A DNA stretch of 64,000 nt from Phytopseudomonas argentinensis (lineage in GTDB: Bacteria > Pseudomonadota > Gammaproteobacteria > Pseudomonadales > Pseudomonadaceae), in contig NZ_FORC01000001.1 in assembly GCF_900113905.1 (NCBI RefSeq), forward strand, positions 680,060-744,059, in the 5' to 3' direction. The translations under genes were made by a program, and so were the position numbers. Shown here piece after piece: positions 1-7,435 of the stretch; position 1 is the stretch's first letter; every line of letters begins with the position of its first letter. The notes below the pieces were generated by a model. That model saw only the letters and a list, made by a program, of their open reading frames with translations, made no database searches and was not told the DNA's origin.

Positions 1-39
1 CAGCATCGAGCGGTTATGGAAAAAGTGACTGGTGGACAT
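1..39 (-). CDS. 5' end of an unidentified gene, cut by the window edge
   Basis: A leftward reading frame opens with ATG at 39 and runs off the window after 13 codons (MSTSHFFHNRSML). A GGAGAA ribosome-binding site lies just upstream, at about 45-51. It follows the amino-acid-synthesis-family gene (stop at 67) by 27 bases on the same strand, so it is probably the next gene of the same operon. Too little is present to name a product. Confidence 0.5.
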   Translation of the reverse strand, partial: MSTSHFFHNRSML

Positions 40-66
40 GGCGGTTCTCCGGCCAGCGTGGCGTGA

Positions 67-669
67 TCAGGTCAGACCGTTATCGCCCTTGATGGCGTCG
101 GCGGTCAGGCCGCCCAGACGGGCATGCAGGCGCCCGCGGGTGGCAAAGGCCCAGATGATGATCACTTCGTCCGGTGCCGGGCCGTCACCAAAGGAGGCCG
201 ACACGGTGTCGTAGTGCGAGCGCACGTAGAGGGCATCCTTGTGGGCCAGCGGAATGTCGATGGTCACCCCCGGCGCGCCGCGCTTGCCGGTCGACGGCAC
301 CCACGATTTGCCACCACCCAGGGCGACGCGGATCGGGTCGGCGGCCGGGTTGGTCAGGAAGGCGTTGCCGTGCTCGTACTCGCTGGCGCTACCCACCAGG
401 CAGGCCTTGCCGTAGCTGATCACGGTGCGGCCGGCAACCAGTTCGTTGATACGTCGGCCGAATTCCTGGCCCAGCAGCGGCGAATCGTTGATCAGCTCAT
501 CGAGGCTCTCGCTGAAGCGCCCGGCATAGGGGTTGTGGATGGCCGCGGCGATCACGTACTTGAACAGCGGCTCGCCATCGGCCAGTTTGCCGGTTTCGTT
601 GGCATGGGTTTCCTCGGTGAAGCTGTACCACTTGCGGATGTGGTAGCTGGCGAAATTCTTGGCTTTCAT
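67..669 (-). CDS. Amino acid synthesis family protein (DUF1185-like)
   Basis: A 200-residue soluble protein resembling the 'amino acid synthesis' family (PF06684), recognised from its overall pattern (HNPYAGRF near the middle of the N-terminal half, then GKACLVG, EHGNAFL and ALGGGKSWVPS). The biochemical role of this family is not established. No signal peptide is visible. Start codons are possible at 675 and 669; 669 is preferred because the AAGGA site then sits 8 bases upstream instead of 2. It lies 15 bases after the VOC gene and is the last complete gene of the leftward operon. Family assignment is from memory of the fold family; the role in the pathway is unknown. Confidence 0.7.
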   Translation of the reverse strand: MKAKNFASYHIRKWYSFTEETHANETGKLADGEPLFKYVIAAAIHNPYAGRFSESLDELINDSPLLGQEFGRRINELVAGRTVISYGKACLVGSASEYEHGNAFLTNPAADPIRVALGGGKSWVPSTGKRGAPGVTIDIPLAHKDALYVRSHYDTVSASFGDGPAPDEVIIIWAFATRGRLHARLGGLTADAIKGDNGLT

Positions 670-684
670 CTGCATGTTCCTTGC

Positions 685-1134
685 TCAGAGGGGGTCGACG
701 GTGAAGTTGCGGCTCGGTGCCCCGGCCGCCTTGAAACGCGCCTTGGCCAGCGCGTCGTCGTGTTCGGTTTCGAAGAAGAATTCCAGGCGGTTGCCGTCCG
801 GGTCGTGGAAGTACAGGCCGTTGCCGATCTCGTGGTCGGTGATCTTGACGATCTCCACGCCCTTGCTCAGCAACATGCCGTACAGCTCGCGCAGGGTGGT
901 CATGTCTCCGGCCACTTCCAGCCCGTAGTGCTGCAGGCCCAGGCCGCCCTGATGGGCACCGGGCTCGGCCTTGATCAGCGCGATGTCGTGGTGCTTGCTG
1001 CCGAACGCCATCATCACCCAGGCCTCGCCGCGGGCACTTTCATGCATGCCCAGCACATCGGCGTACCAGAGCGCCGAGGCGTCCGGGTCGGTGACGAACA
1101 GCGAAATATGGGTGCGCAGGATGTCGATCTTCAT
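685..1134 (-). CDS. VOC (glyoxalase/extradiol dioxygenase-like) family protein
   Basis: A 149-residue single-unit VOC protein. It opens with the typical first strand (ILRTHISLFVTDPDAS), followed by WYADVLG, and has HYGLEV and YFHDPDGNRLEFFFE in the second half. The conserved His and Glu positions fit the metal ligands of the superfamily (His near residue 9, His about 74, Glu about 123). VOC members include glyoxalases, extradiol dioxygenases and epimerases, and the sequence alone does not say which this is. The neighbours, a ThDP enzyme and an aldehyde dehydrogenase, suggest ring or keto-acid catabolism. The start at 1134 is 10 bases downstream of the preceding stop. Confidence 0.8.
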   Translation of the reverse strand: MKIDILRTHISLFVTDPDASALWYADVLGMHESARGEAWVMMAFGSKHHDIALIKAEPGAHQGGLGLQHYGLEVAGDMTTLRELYGMLLSKGVEIVKITDHEIGNGLYFHDPDGNRLEFFFETEHDDALAKARFKAAGAPSRNFTVDPL

Positions 1135-1144
1135 CGCGTGGCCC

Positions 1145-2182
1145 TCACTTCTTGATGACGGACGTGTGCCCGGCCTTGATCTGCGCCACCGCAGGCGTCC
1201 ACAGCACGTCGGCGATCTCGCTGAATTCGCGCCACTGCTTCTGCCAGCCGTTGCCGCCGTTCACCGAGGTGAACAGGTGGCCGTACTTGGTGCCGGCGAC
1301 GATCTGCAGCGGGTTGGCCGGGTTGAAGGCGATGGCCCAGACGCAGGAGTTGGGCTGCTGCGAAAGCGGCAGCACTTCCCAGGTGGCGGCCGCGTCGCGG
1401 GAGACCAGCACCTTGCTGGTGGTGCCCGGGGTGCCATCGGAAATGCTCAGGTACAGGGTGTCTTCGCTGCCCACCGGTGCATTGAGCACGCGCACGTAAT
1501 ACAGGCCAAAGGCTTCGGCGCCGATGATCCCGGTCCAGGTCGCGCCCTCGTCGAAGCTGCGATACACGGCGTTGACGCAGACCACCACGATGACCTTCTT
1601 GCCGTGGTTGGGCAGCACCACGATGTTGTGCACATCGGAGTTGTAGTCCCACAGCAGGCGGTCATCGAGGCGGGTGAAGGTTTCGCCGCCATCGCGGCTA
1701 TGGAACAGGCCGCCCTCTTCCAGGCCGAACCACACCTGGTTGCGGTCGGTCGGGTCGTAGGCGAAGGCCAGCAGGCGTGGCTTGCTGACGCCCTCGCAGA
1801 ACTCGGGAATCTCCACCGGCACGCGGTACCAGCTGGCGCCGGCATCCAGGGTGCGCCACAGCACGGCCCGCGATGGCGCGCCGGTGCCGACGAAGATGCG
1901 TTTGGCGTCCTTGGGGTCGACCGCCACCTTCCACACGGTTTCGCCGTTGAACGGCGAGTCGACGCGCGTCCACTTGCCGCCGGTGTCGTGACTCACGCAG
2001 AGGCCGACATCGGTGCCGGCGTAGATCACTTCCGGCGCTTGCGGGCTGACGCTCAGCGAGCGGGTGATGGCGTCGAACTCGATGTCCTGGCCAAGGCCCA
2101 GGCGATGCCAGGTCTTGCCGTCATCGGCGCTGCGGATCACCGCCTGGCCGACGGTGGCCACCAACAGGGTTCCGTTGCTCAT
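1145..2182 (-). CDS. BNR/Asp-box repeat beta-propeller protein (sialidase-like fold)
   Basis: A 345-residue protein with at least five Asp-box-like motifs of the form S-x-D-x-G-x-T-W (SADDGKTW, SHDTGGKW, TLDAGASW, SRDGGETF, SFDEGATW), spread through the chain as in sialidase and photosystem-assembly-type beta-propellers. No signal peptide or lipobox is seen, so it appears cytoplasmic, which is unusual for a true sialidase. A GGAGG site precedes the ATG. It sits inside a metabolic operon between the SDR-like and VOC genes. Sialidase activity is not supported; a ring-opening lactonase, hydrolase or scaffold role are guesses. Confidence 0.75.
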   Translation of the reverse strand: MSNGTLLVATVGQAVIRSADDGKTWHRLGLGQDIEFDAITRSLSVSPQAPEVIYAGTDVGLCVSHDTGGKWTRVDSPFNGETVWKVAVDPKDAKRIFVGTGAPSRAVLWRTLDAGASWYRVPVEIPEFCEGVSKPRLLAFAYDPTDRNQVWFGLEEGGLFHSRDGGETFTRLDDRLLWDYNSDVHNIVVLPNHGKKVIVVVCVNAVYRSFDEGATWTGIIGAEAFGLYYVRVLNAPVGSEDTLYLSISDGTPGTTSKVLVSRDAAATWEVLPLSQQPNSCVWAIAFNPANPLQIVAGTKYGHLFTSVNGGNGWQKQWREFSEIADVLWTPAVAQIKAGHTSVIKK

Positions 2183-2192
2183 GATTGCCTCC

Positions 2193-2987
2193 TCAGATGA
2201 AGATGCCGCGGGTCAGGCCGCCATCGATACCGATGGATTCACCGGTAACGGCGGCCGCTTTGGGGGATGCCAGGAAGCCGATCAACCAGCCCATTTCGAT
2301 CGGCTGCAGGGTGCGGCGGATCGGCGTGGAGTCGATATAGGCCTGCTCGACCTGCTGCGGGGTCTTGCCCTGCTTGACGCCTTCACGCTCGTACAGCTCG
2401 TGGATGTGCGGGGTGTCGACCACGCCGGGGTGGATCAGGTTGACGGTGATGCCCGACGGGCCGAGCTGGTCGGACAGGGTCTTGGTCATGTGGCTGATGG
2501 CCAGGTTGCGCATGCCCGACAGCACCTTGCTGCCACGCCCGGTGAGGCCGCCGATGTTGATGATGCGACCGAAGCCGGCGGCCTTCATGTGCGGCGTCAC
2601 CGCCTTGGCGCAGCGGAAGTAGCCGATCACCTTGGTGTTGAGGTCCGACAACAGCTCGTCATCGCCGGCGTGCTCGATGTCGTTGCGCACCACGCCGGAT
2701 GGCGCGGCGGCGCCGTTGACCAGGATGTCGATACGGCCGAAGTGATCCTTGGCCTGCTGCACCATGGTCGACACGGCCTGCATGTCATTGGTGTCGCAGA
2801 ACAGCGGCAGCACTTCATTGCCGGTTTGCGCGCTGATTTCCTCGGCGGCGGCGCGCAGGAACTCCATGCGGCGCGCACAGATGACCACCTTGCAGCCCTC
2901 TTCGGACAGGAAACGCGCGACTTCTTTGCCGATGCCCATGCCGCCGCCGGTAACGATGGCGACGCGGTCTTGCAGTTGCAGATCCAT
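2193..2987 (-). CDS. SDR-family protein without a recognisable YxxxK motif
   Basis: A 264-residue short-chain dehydrogenase/reductase-like protein. The NAD(P)-binding glycine motif TGGGMGIG is at residues 13-20, VNGAAAPS replaces the usual NNAG, and the C-terminal IDGGLTRG is typical. The stretch that should hold the catalytic Ser and Tyr-x-x-x-Lys reads NIGGLTGRGSK then SGMRNLAISHMTKTL, with no Tyr-Lys pair. The protein may therefore be a diverged reductase or a non-catalytic SDR. An AGGAGG site lies upstream of the ATG. It is 25 bases after the aldehyde dehydrogenase gene and likely co-transcribed with it. Confidence 0.8.
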   Translation of the reverse strand: MDLQLQDRVAIVTGGGMGIGKEVARFLSEEGCKVVICARRMEFLRAAAEEISAQTGNEVLPLFCDTNDMQAVSTMVQQAKDHFGRIDILVNGAAAPSGVVRNDIEHAGDDELLSDLNTKVIGYFRCAKAVTPHMKAAGFGRIINIGGLTGRGSKVLSGMRNLAISHMTKTLSDQLGPSGITVNLIHPGVVDTPHIHELYEREGVKQGKTPQQVEQAYIDSTPIRRTLQPIEMGWLIGFLASPKAAAVTGESIGIDGGLTRGIFI

Positions 2988-3012
2988 GATTGTTCCTCCT
3001 GTTAGCGTGTGG

Positions 3013-4503
3013 TCAGGCGAGATCGACGTAGACGCTTTTGGTCTCGGTGTAGGCGTCGATCACGTTCTTGCTCATTTCCCGGCCCCAGCCGGACTGCTTG
3101 TAGCCACCGAAGGGCGAGGCCGGGTCGACCACGTTCCAACAGTTGATCCATACCGAGCCGGCCTTGAGCTGCGCCGCCAGTCGATGCGCCGAGCGCAGGT
3201 CGCGGGTCCACAGGCCGGCGGCCAGGCCGTAAGGCGAGTCGTTGGCGCGCTGGGCGAGTTCGTCGACATCCGTCCAGCTCATCACGGTGAGCACCGGGCC
3301 GAAGATTTCCTCACGGGCCACGCAGGCCTGCTCGGCGCGGTCGAAGAACACCGTGGGTTCGATGAAGTGGCCTTGTTCCAGATGCGCCGGGCGTTTGCCG
3401 CCGCAGATCAGCTCGGCGCCGTCCTGCACGCCGCGCTGCAGGTAACCGCTCACGGTGCTCAGCTGGCGCTCGGAAACCAGCGGCCCGAGGGTGCTGCGGC
3501 TGTCCAGCCCGGAGCCGATGACGTGGGCGGCGGCGTGCTTGCGCAGCTCCTCGAGTACCTGGTCGAGCACCGATTCATGCACGTACAGGCGCGAGGCGGC
3601 GGTGCACACCTGGCCCTGGTTGTAGAAGATGCCGTCGGCAGCGCCCTTGGCAGCGCGCACGATGTCGGCGTCCGGCAGGATGATGTTCGGCGACTTGCCG
3701 CCCAGCTCCAGGGACACCTTCTTCATGTTGCTGGTAGCAGCCTGGGCGATCAGCCGGCCGACCTGGGTCGAGCCGGTGAAGGCGATCTTGTCGACATCGG
3801 CGTGCTGGGACAGCGGCGCACCGGTACGGGCGCCGAAACCGGTGAGCAGGTTGACCACGCCAGCGGGAAAGCCTGCCTCTTCGATCAGTTGCACCAGGCG
3901 CACGGCCACCAGCGGCGTCTGCTCGGCGGGCTTGAGCACCGCGGTGCAGCCGGTGGCCAGGGCCGGGCCGAGCTTCCACACGCACATGTTCAGCGGGAAA
4001 TTCCACGGCACGATCAAGGCGCACACGCCCACCGGCTCGCGCAGGGTGTAGTTGAGCATCGGCGCGCCGCTGGCCGGCGATACCGGCAGCGTGCTGCCTT
4101 CGATCTTGGTCGGCCAGCCGGCGAAGTAGCGCACGATGTTGGCAGCAGCAGTGGCTTCACCACGGGCGGCGGCGATGGTCTTGCCGTTCTCCAGGGTGAT
4201 CAGTTGCGCCAGCTCCTCGCGGTGGGCGTCGATCAGCTCGGCCAGGCGGAACAGCAGGTAGCCACGCCGGGCCGGGGTTTCCCAGCGCCACGGGCCTTCG
4301 AAGGCGGCACGGGCGGCGGCGACGGCAGCGTCGACATCGGCCTCCTCGCCCTCGGCGACTTCGCACAGCCTGGTGGCGGTGGCCGGGTTTTCGACGCCGA
4401 AGCGCTTGCCGCTGGCGGCGTCCACCCACTGGCCGCCGATGAGCAGGCGCTTGGGTGTGGCAAGAAACTCACGGACGGCGGGTAGCAGTTGAATCTCGCT
4501 CAT
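3013..4503 (-). CDS. NAD(P)-dependent aldehyde dehydrogenase
   Basis: A 496-residue enzyme of normal family length that oxidises an aldehyde to the acid. The visible motifs are VPWNFPLNM in the cofactor site, FTGSTQVG, the general-base segment LELGGKSPN, and the nucleophile segment NQGQVCTAASR with the catalytic Cys; the C-terminal part has EEIFGPVL and NPFGGY-like signatures. The 5' end is 3 bases after the stop of the upstream ThDP enzyme, so the two are probably translated together. A decarboxylase followed by an aldehyde dehydrogenase is the usual way to turn a 2-keto acid into the next shorter acid; that the two act in sequence here is inference. Confidence 0.9.
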   Translation of the reverse strand: MSEIQLLPAVREFLATPKRLLIGGQWVDAASGKRFGVENPATATRLCEVAEGEEADVDAAVAAARAAFEGPWRWETPARRGYLLFRLAELIDAHREELAQLITLENGKTIAAARGEATAAANIVRYFAGWPTKIEGSTLPVSPASGAPMLNYTLREPVGVCALIVPWNFPLNMCVWKLGPALATGCTAVLKPAEQTPLVAVRLVQLIEEAGFPAGVVNLLTGFGARTGAPLSQHADVDKIAFTGSTQVGRLIAQAATSNMKKVSLELGGKSPNIILPDADIVRAAKGAADGIFYNQGQVCTAASRLYVHESVLDQVLEELRKHAAAHVIGSGLDSRSTLGPLVSERQLSTVSGYLQRGVQDGAELICGGKRPAHLEQGHFIEPTVFFDRAEQACVAREEIFGPVLTVMSWTDVDELAQRANDSPYGLAAGLWTRDLRSAHRLAAQLKAGSVWINCWNVVDPASPFGGYKQSGWGREMSKNVIDAYTETKSVYVDLA

Positions 4504-4506
4504 GGC

Positions 4507-6057
4507 TCAGAGCTCCATTTCGATCAGGCAGGGCGCCGCACTGGCGATGGCACTCGCCAGGGCCTGACGCAGTTCGAGGTTGGTGCGCACGCTGCTGGCC
4601 GGTACGCCGTAGCCTTTGGCCAGGGCCTTCCAGTCCACCCGCGGGCGGTCCAGCTCGGTGAGGGCCAGAGCCTGCGGGCCGAAGTCGGTCACGCCGTAGC
4701 GGCGCAGCTCGTTCTGCAGGATCGCGTAGCGGTGGTTGGCGGCGATCAGGATGATCACCGGCAGCTGCTCGCGGGCGATGCTCCACAGCGTCTGGATGGT
4801 GTACTGGGCGCTGCCGTCCGATTGCAGGCAGAACACCGTGTTGCCGCGCTCGGCCAGGGCTGCACCGAAGCCGGCCGGAATGCCCTGGCCGATGGCGCCG
4901 CCAGTGTTGGTCAGCACCCGGTGGCGCGCCGCACCGGCCGAAGCGGTGAAGAACGGGTAGCCGCAGGTGCCGCCCTCGATGGACACGATGCAGTCGTGAG
5001 TCAGCGCCGCGGACAGCACCCGGCCGATGGATTGCGGCGACAGTGCGTCGTCCGCCGGCGGCATCTCGATGCCTTGTGCTGCAGGCACGTGAGCCGGCGC
5101 CTGCAGGGCATCGGCCACCGCACTGATGGCGCCGACCACATCGTCACCAACCTCGGCCAGCGACAACAGGCGGTCACGCTCGGCCAGGCGCGAGGCGATG
5201 CCTTCGTAGCCGAAGTAGCTGATCGGCTCCGGCACACCGGCGCACACCACCAGGTCGTACTGGTCGAGAATCTCGATGGCCACTTCCGGGAAGTACGGCA
5301 GGCGGTCGAGATCCGGCAGGCCGCCACCGCGATGGCTGACCCGCGGGAAGGTTTCGGCGAACAGGCGCACGCCCGGCAGCTGAGCCAGGCGGCCAGCTGC
5401 CTCCAGCCCCTGGGCCGACAGCCCGCTGTCGCCGACGATGAACACCAGGCGCTTGCCAGCCTTGAGGGCGGCCACCACCTGCTCGACCTTGTCACCGGCC
5501 AGGCGGCGAACCGGCGCCTGCAGTGGTGCGAAACGTGCGGCAGCAGCCGACACCGCATTGGCCTGCAGGTCCATCGGCAGGATCAGGCTGGCGATCTGCC
5601 CGCGCGGCTGCCAGGCGGCCTGCACGGCGCTCTGGAAATCCTCACCCACCCGCTCGGCGCTGCGCGAGGTGCGTACCCAACCGGATACCGCACCGGCCAG
5701 GGCTTCGATGTCGCTGGCCAGGGGTGGATCGTAGTTGACGTGCCACGAGGCGTGATCGCCAATCACGTTGACGATCGGCGTGTTGCCGCGACGGGCGTTG
5801 TGCAGATTTGCAATGCCGTTGGCAAAGCCCGGGCCGAGGTGGGTCAGGGTCATGGCCGGCTTGCCGGCGATGCGCCCGTAACCGTCGGCGGCGCCGGTAC
5901 ATACGCCCTCGAACAGCGACAGCACGGGTTTGAGCGTCAGCGCAGGGTGCTTTGCAATGGCCGCCACCAGGGGAATCTCGGTGGTTCCAGGGTTGGCAAA
6001 GCAGTATTCGACTCCGCTGGCGGCAGCGGCCTCGATCAGTAATTCGGCACCATTCAT
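4507..6057 (-). CDS. Thiamine diphosphate enzyme, acetolactate synthase / benzoylformate decarboxylase type
   Basis: A 516-residue ThDP enzyme. The N-terminal pyrimidine domain has FANPGTTE and the catalytic Glu in LSLFEGVCTGAADGYGR. The C-terminal domain has TGGAIGQGIPAGFGAAL and the diphosphate/Mg motif starting LQSDGSAQYT with ANHRYAIL. It lacks an obvious FAD-binding signature, which favours a decarboxylase over a synthase. The start at 6057 (MNGAELL) is chosen over 6120 because the family begins there and a GAGGCC site precedes it. It is the first gene of the leftward operon, opposite the IclR regulator. The substrate, probably a 2-keto acid, is unknown. Confidence 0.85.
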   Translation of the reverse strand: MNGAELLIEAAAASGVEYCFANPGTTEIPLVAAIAKHPALTLKPVLSLFEGVCTGAADGYGRIAGKPAMTLTHLGPGFANGIANLHNARRGNTPIVNVIGDHASWHVNYDPPLASDIEALAGAVSGWVRTSRSAERVGEDFQSAVQAAWQPRGQIASLILPMDLQANAVSAAAARFAPLQAPVRRLAGDKVEQVVAALKAGKRLVFIVGDSGLSAQGLEAAGRLAQLPGVRLFAETFPRVSHRGGGLPDLDRLPYFPEVAIEILDQYDLVVCAGVPEPISYFGYEGIASRLAERDRLLSLAEVGDDVVGAISAVADALQAPAHVPAAQGIEMPPADDALSPQSIGRVLSAALTHDCIVSIEGGTCGYPFFTASAGAARHRVLTNTGGAIGQGIPAGFGAALAERGNTVFCLQSDGSAQYTIQTLWSIAREQLPVIILIAANHRYAILQNELRRYGVTDFGPQALALTELDRPRVDWKALAKGYGVPASSVRTNLELRQALASAIASAAPCLIEMEL

Positions 6058-6315
6058 TCGTCTGGCCTCGCAGGCATCTTTTGTTTTGAGATTTATTCCA
6101 TCAAACAAAAAACCCAACAAGTGATTTTTGTTGTTTTACTCAAAATACGAGACAAATGAGATTTTTAAGGGTAATTTGACAATCAAATATCAGACTGCGA
6201 GATTCTCTGCCCGCGCCTGCGCGTTTCGCGCACCTGGGCACACCGCTGTTCAGGGTGCTGAACGGATAGACTGGGCAAATGGAAGGCGGCACGCAGCCGC
6301 TGCACGAGGAGTGAC
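6058..6315. promoter_or_regulatory. Divergent promoter region of the catabolic operon and its IclR regulator
   Basis: About 260 bases separating the leftward operon from the rightward IclR gene. The part from about 6075 to 6190 is strongly AT-rich against a GC-rich background. It contains an imperfect inverted repeat of AACAAAAA-type and TTTTTGTTGTTT-type arms around 6104-6137 and two copies of TGAGATTT (about 6087 and 6157). These are candidate operator and promoter sites for the IclR protein; no footprinted consensus is known for this regulator. Confidence 0.5.
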
Positions 6316-7092
6316 ATGAGCAGCTTGAGCAAGACCCTGGGTGTGCTGGACCTGTTCGGCCCCGAGCAGCTGCAGGTGGACCCGGAGACCATCGCCGCGC
6401 GCATGGGCCTCTCCAGGGCCACCGTGTACCGCTACGTGAAGGACCTTTGCGACGCCGGCCTGCTGACGAGAGTCGGCGCCGGCAGCTACGGCCTGGGGCC
6501 GCGGATCATCGAGCTGGACTGGATGATGCGCCAGTACGACCCGATCCTCAGCGCCGGCCGCGAGCTGATGCACGAGCTGGCCGACAAGACCGGCCTGGCG
6601 GTGTTCGCCAGCGTGTTCTACGACGGCCATATCATCAACACCTACATCACCGAATCCCACGACGCCTCGCACTTCGCCTTCGGCCGCGGCCACCCGCTGC
6701 CGCTGTTTCGCGGTGCGCAGTCCAAGGTGCTGGTCGCCTCGCAGAAAGGCAAACGCCTGCAGAAACTCCATGAAGAGATCGCCCGCGACCCAAGCAACCC
6801 GTACAGCACCTGCAGCTGGTCGGAGTTCGCGCGGATGGCCAAGAAAATCCGCAAGGATGGCTACAGCATCACCCACGACGAGCTCAACACCGGGCACACC
6901 GGTATCGCCGCGCCAATCGTCAGCGCCGACGAGAAGGAGGTGGTAGGCAGTATTTCGGCGGTGGGCACCACGGCCAATTTCCGGCTGCTGCGCCAGGAGA
7001 CGGTACTCGACATGCTGATCGAAACCACCAGGCAAATAGCCCAGAACATGCACGCGCAGCGTTCGATACCGACGGTTGAAGCACGCGACTGA
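6316..7092 (+). CDS. IclR-family transcriptional regulator
   Basis: A 258-residue regulator. A winged helix-turn-helix occupies about residues 1-70 (LSKTLGVLDLF, then MGLSRATVYRYVKDL). The C-terminal effector domain has the IclR landmarks GLAVFASVFYDG, GRGHPLPLFRGAQSK and the tail motif GTTANF. It is divergent from the ThDP-enzyme operon and most likely controls it in response to a pathway intermediate; that link rests on position only. The 20 bases upstream contain an AGGAG site. IclR proteins act as repressors or activators and the sequence does not distinguish these. Confidence 0.88.
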   Translation: MSSLSKTLGVLDLFGPEQLQVDPETIAARMGLSRATVYRYVKDLCDAGLLTRVGAGSYGLGPRIIELDWMMRQYDPILSAGRELMHELADKTGLAVFASVFYDGHIINTYITESHDASHFAFGRGHPLPLFRGAQSKVLVASQKGKRLQKLHEEIARDPSNPYSTCSWSEFARMAKKIRKDGYSITHDELNTGHTGIAAPIVSADEKEVVGSISAVGTTANFRLLRQETVLDMLIETTRQIAQNMHAQRSIPTVEARD

Positions 7093-7435
7093 AAGTCATT
7101 GCGGGAAAGGAAAAACCGACTGCCCGCGAGCGGGCAGTCGTGCGACCAAGTGCGTGGAGCAGGCCGCCAAGAGGGTCAGGTGAACGCCGCTGGGGTGGCG
7201 CATCGTTCACGATCTTCATGCTGGGCTTTAGCTATTTGGCTGCAACGCGGCGAAAGCGGCCATTTGCAGTGGTGGGCTAAAGCCCACCCTACAGATCGTG
7301 CCGGCCTCATAGGGTGGGCCGGGCGGCGATCCGCTTCAGCCCACCAATATGAGCAGGTTTGAAATCGCAACACGACCGTCCGCTCCTGCCTTTTAGCTAC
7401 CCGTCGCCATGCCTAGAGGGATCGTGAACAGGTCC
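7093..7435. repeat. Intergenic stretch with terminator hairpin and REP-like repeats
   Basis: No gene is seen here. A perfect 10-bp stem (7117-7126 with 7131-7140) lies next to a run of A at 7111-7115, so it reads as a Rho-independent terminator for leftward transcription coming from the porin gene. Further right are two small hairpins built from GTGGGCT/AGCCCAC (about 7272-7287) and a 36-base element at 7310-7345 whose reverse complement recurs almost exactly at 27439-27474. These look like dispersed Pseudomonas intergenic repeats. Confidence 0.7.
7117..7140 (-). terminator. Rho-independent terminator after the porin gene
   Basis: CGACTGCCCG and CGGGCAGTCG form a perfect 10-bp stem with a 4-base loop. 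On the minus strand the stem is followed by a run of T (complement of 7111-7115). It is some 300 bases downstream of the porin stop and also lies just after the IclR stop, so it may serve both directions. Confidence 0.6.

Noticed and set aside
124..1155. Long rightward open frame opposite the VOC and amino-acid-synthesis genes
   Set aside because: It is the GC-rich antisense shadow of two well-supported leftward genes and has no family features.
4507..6057. Calling the ThDP enzyme acetolactate synthase (ilvB)
   Set aside because: No small subunit, no FAD signature seen, and a catabolic operon context; a decarboxylase is more likely.
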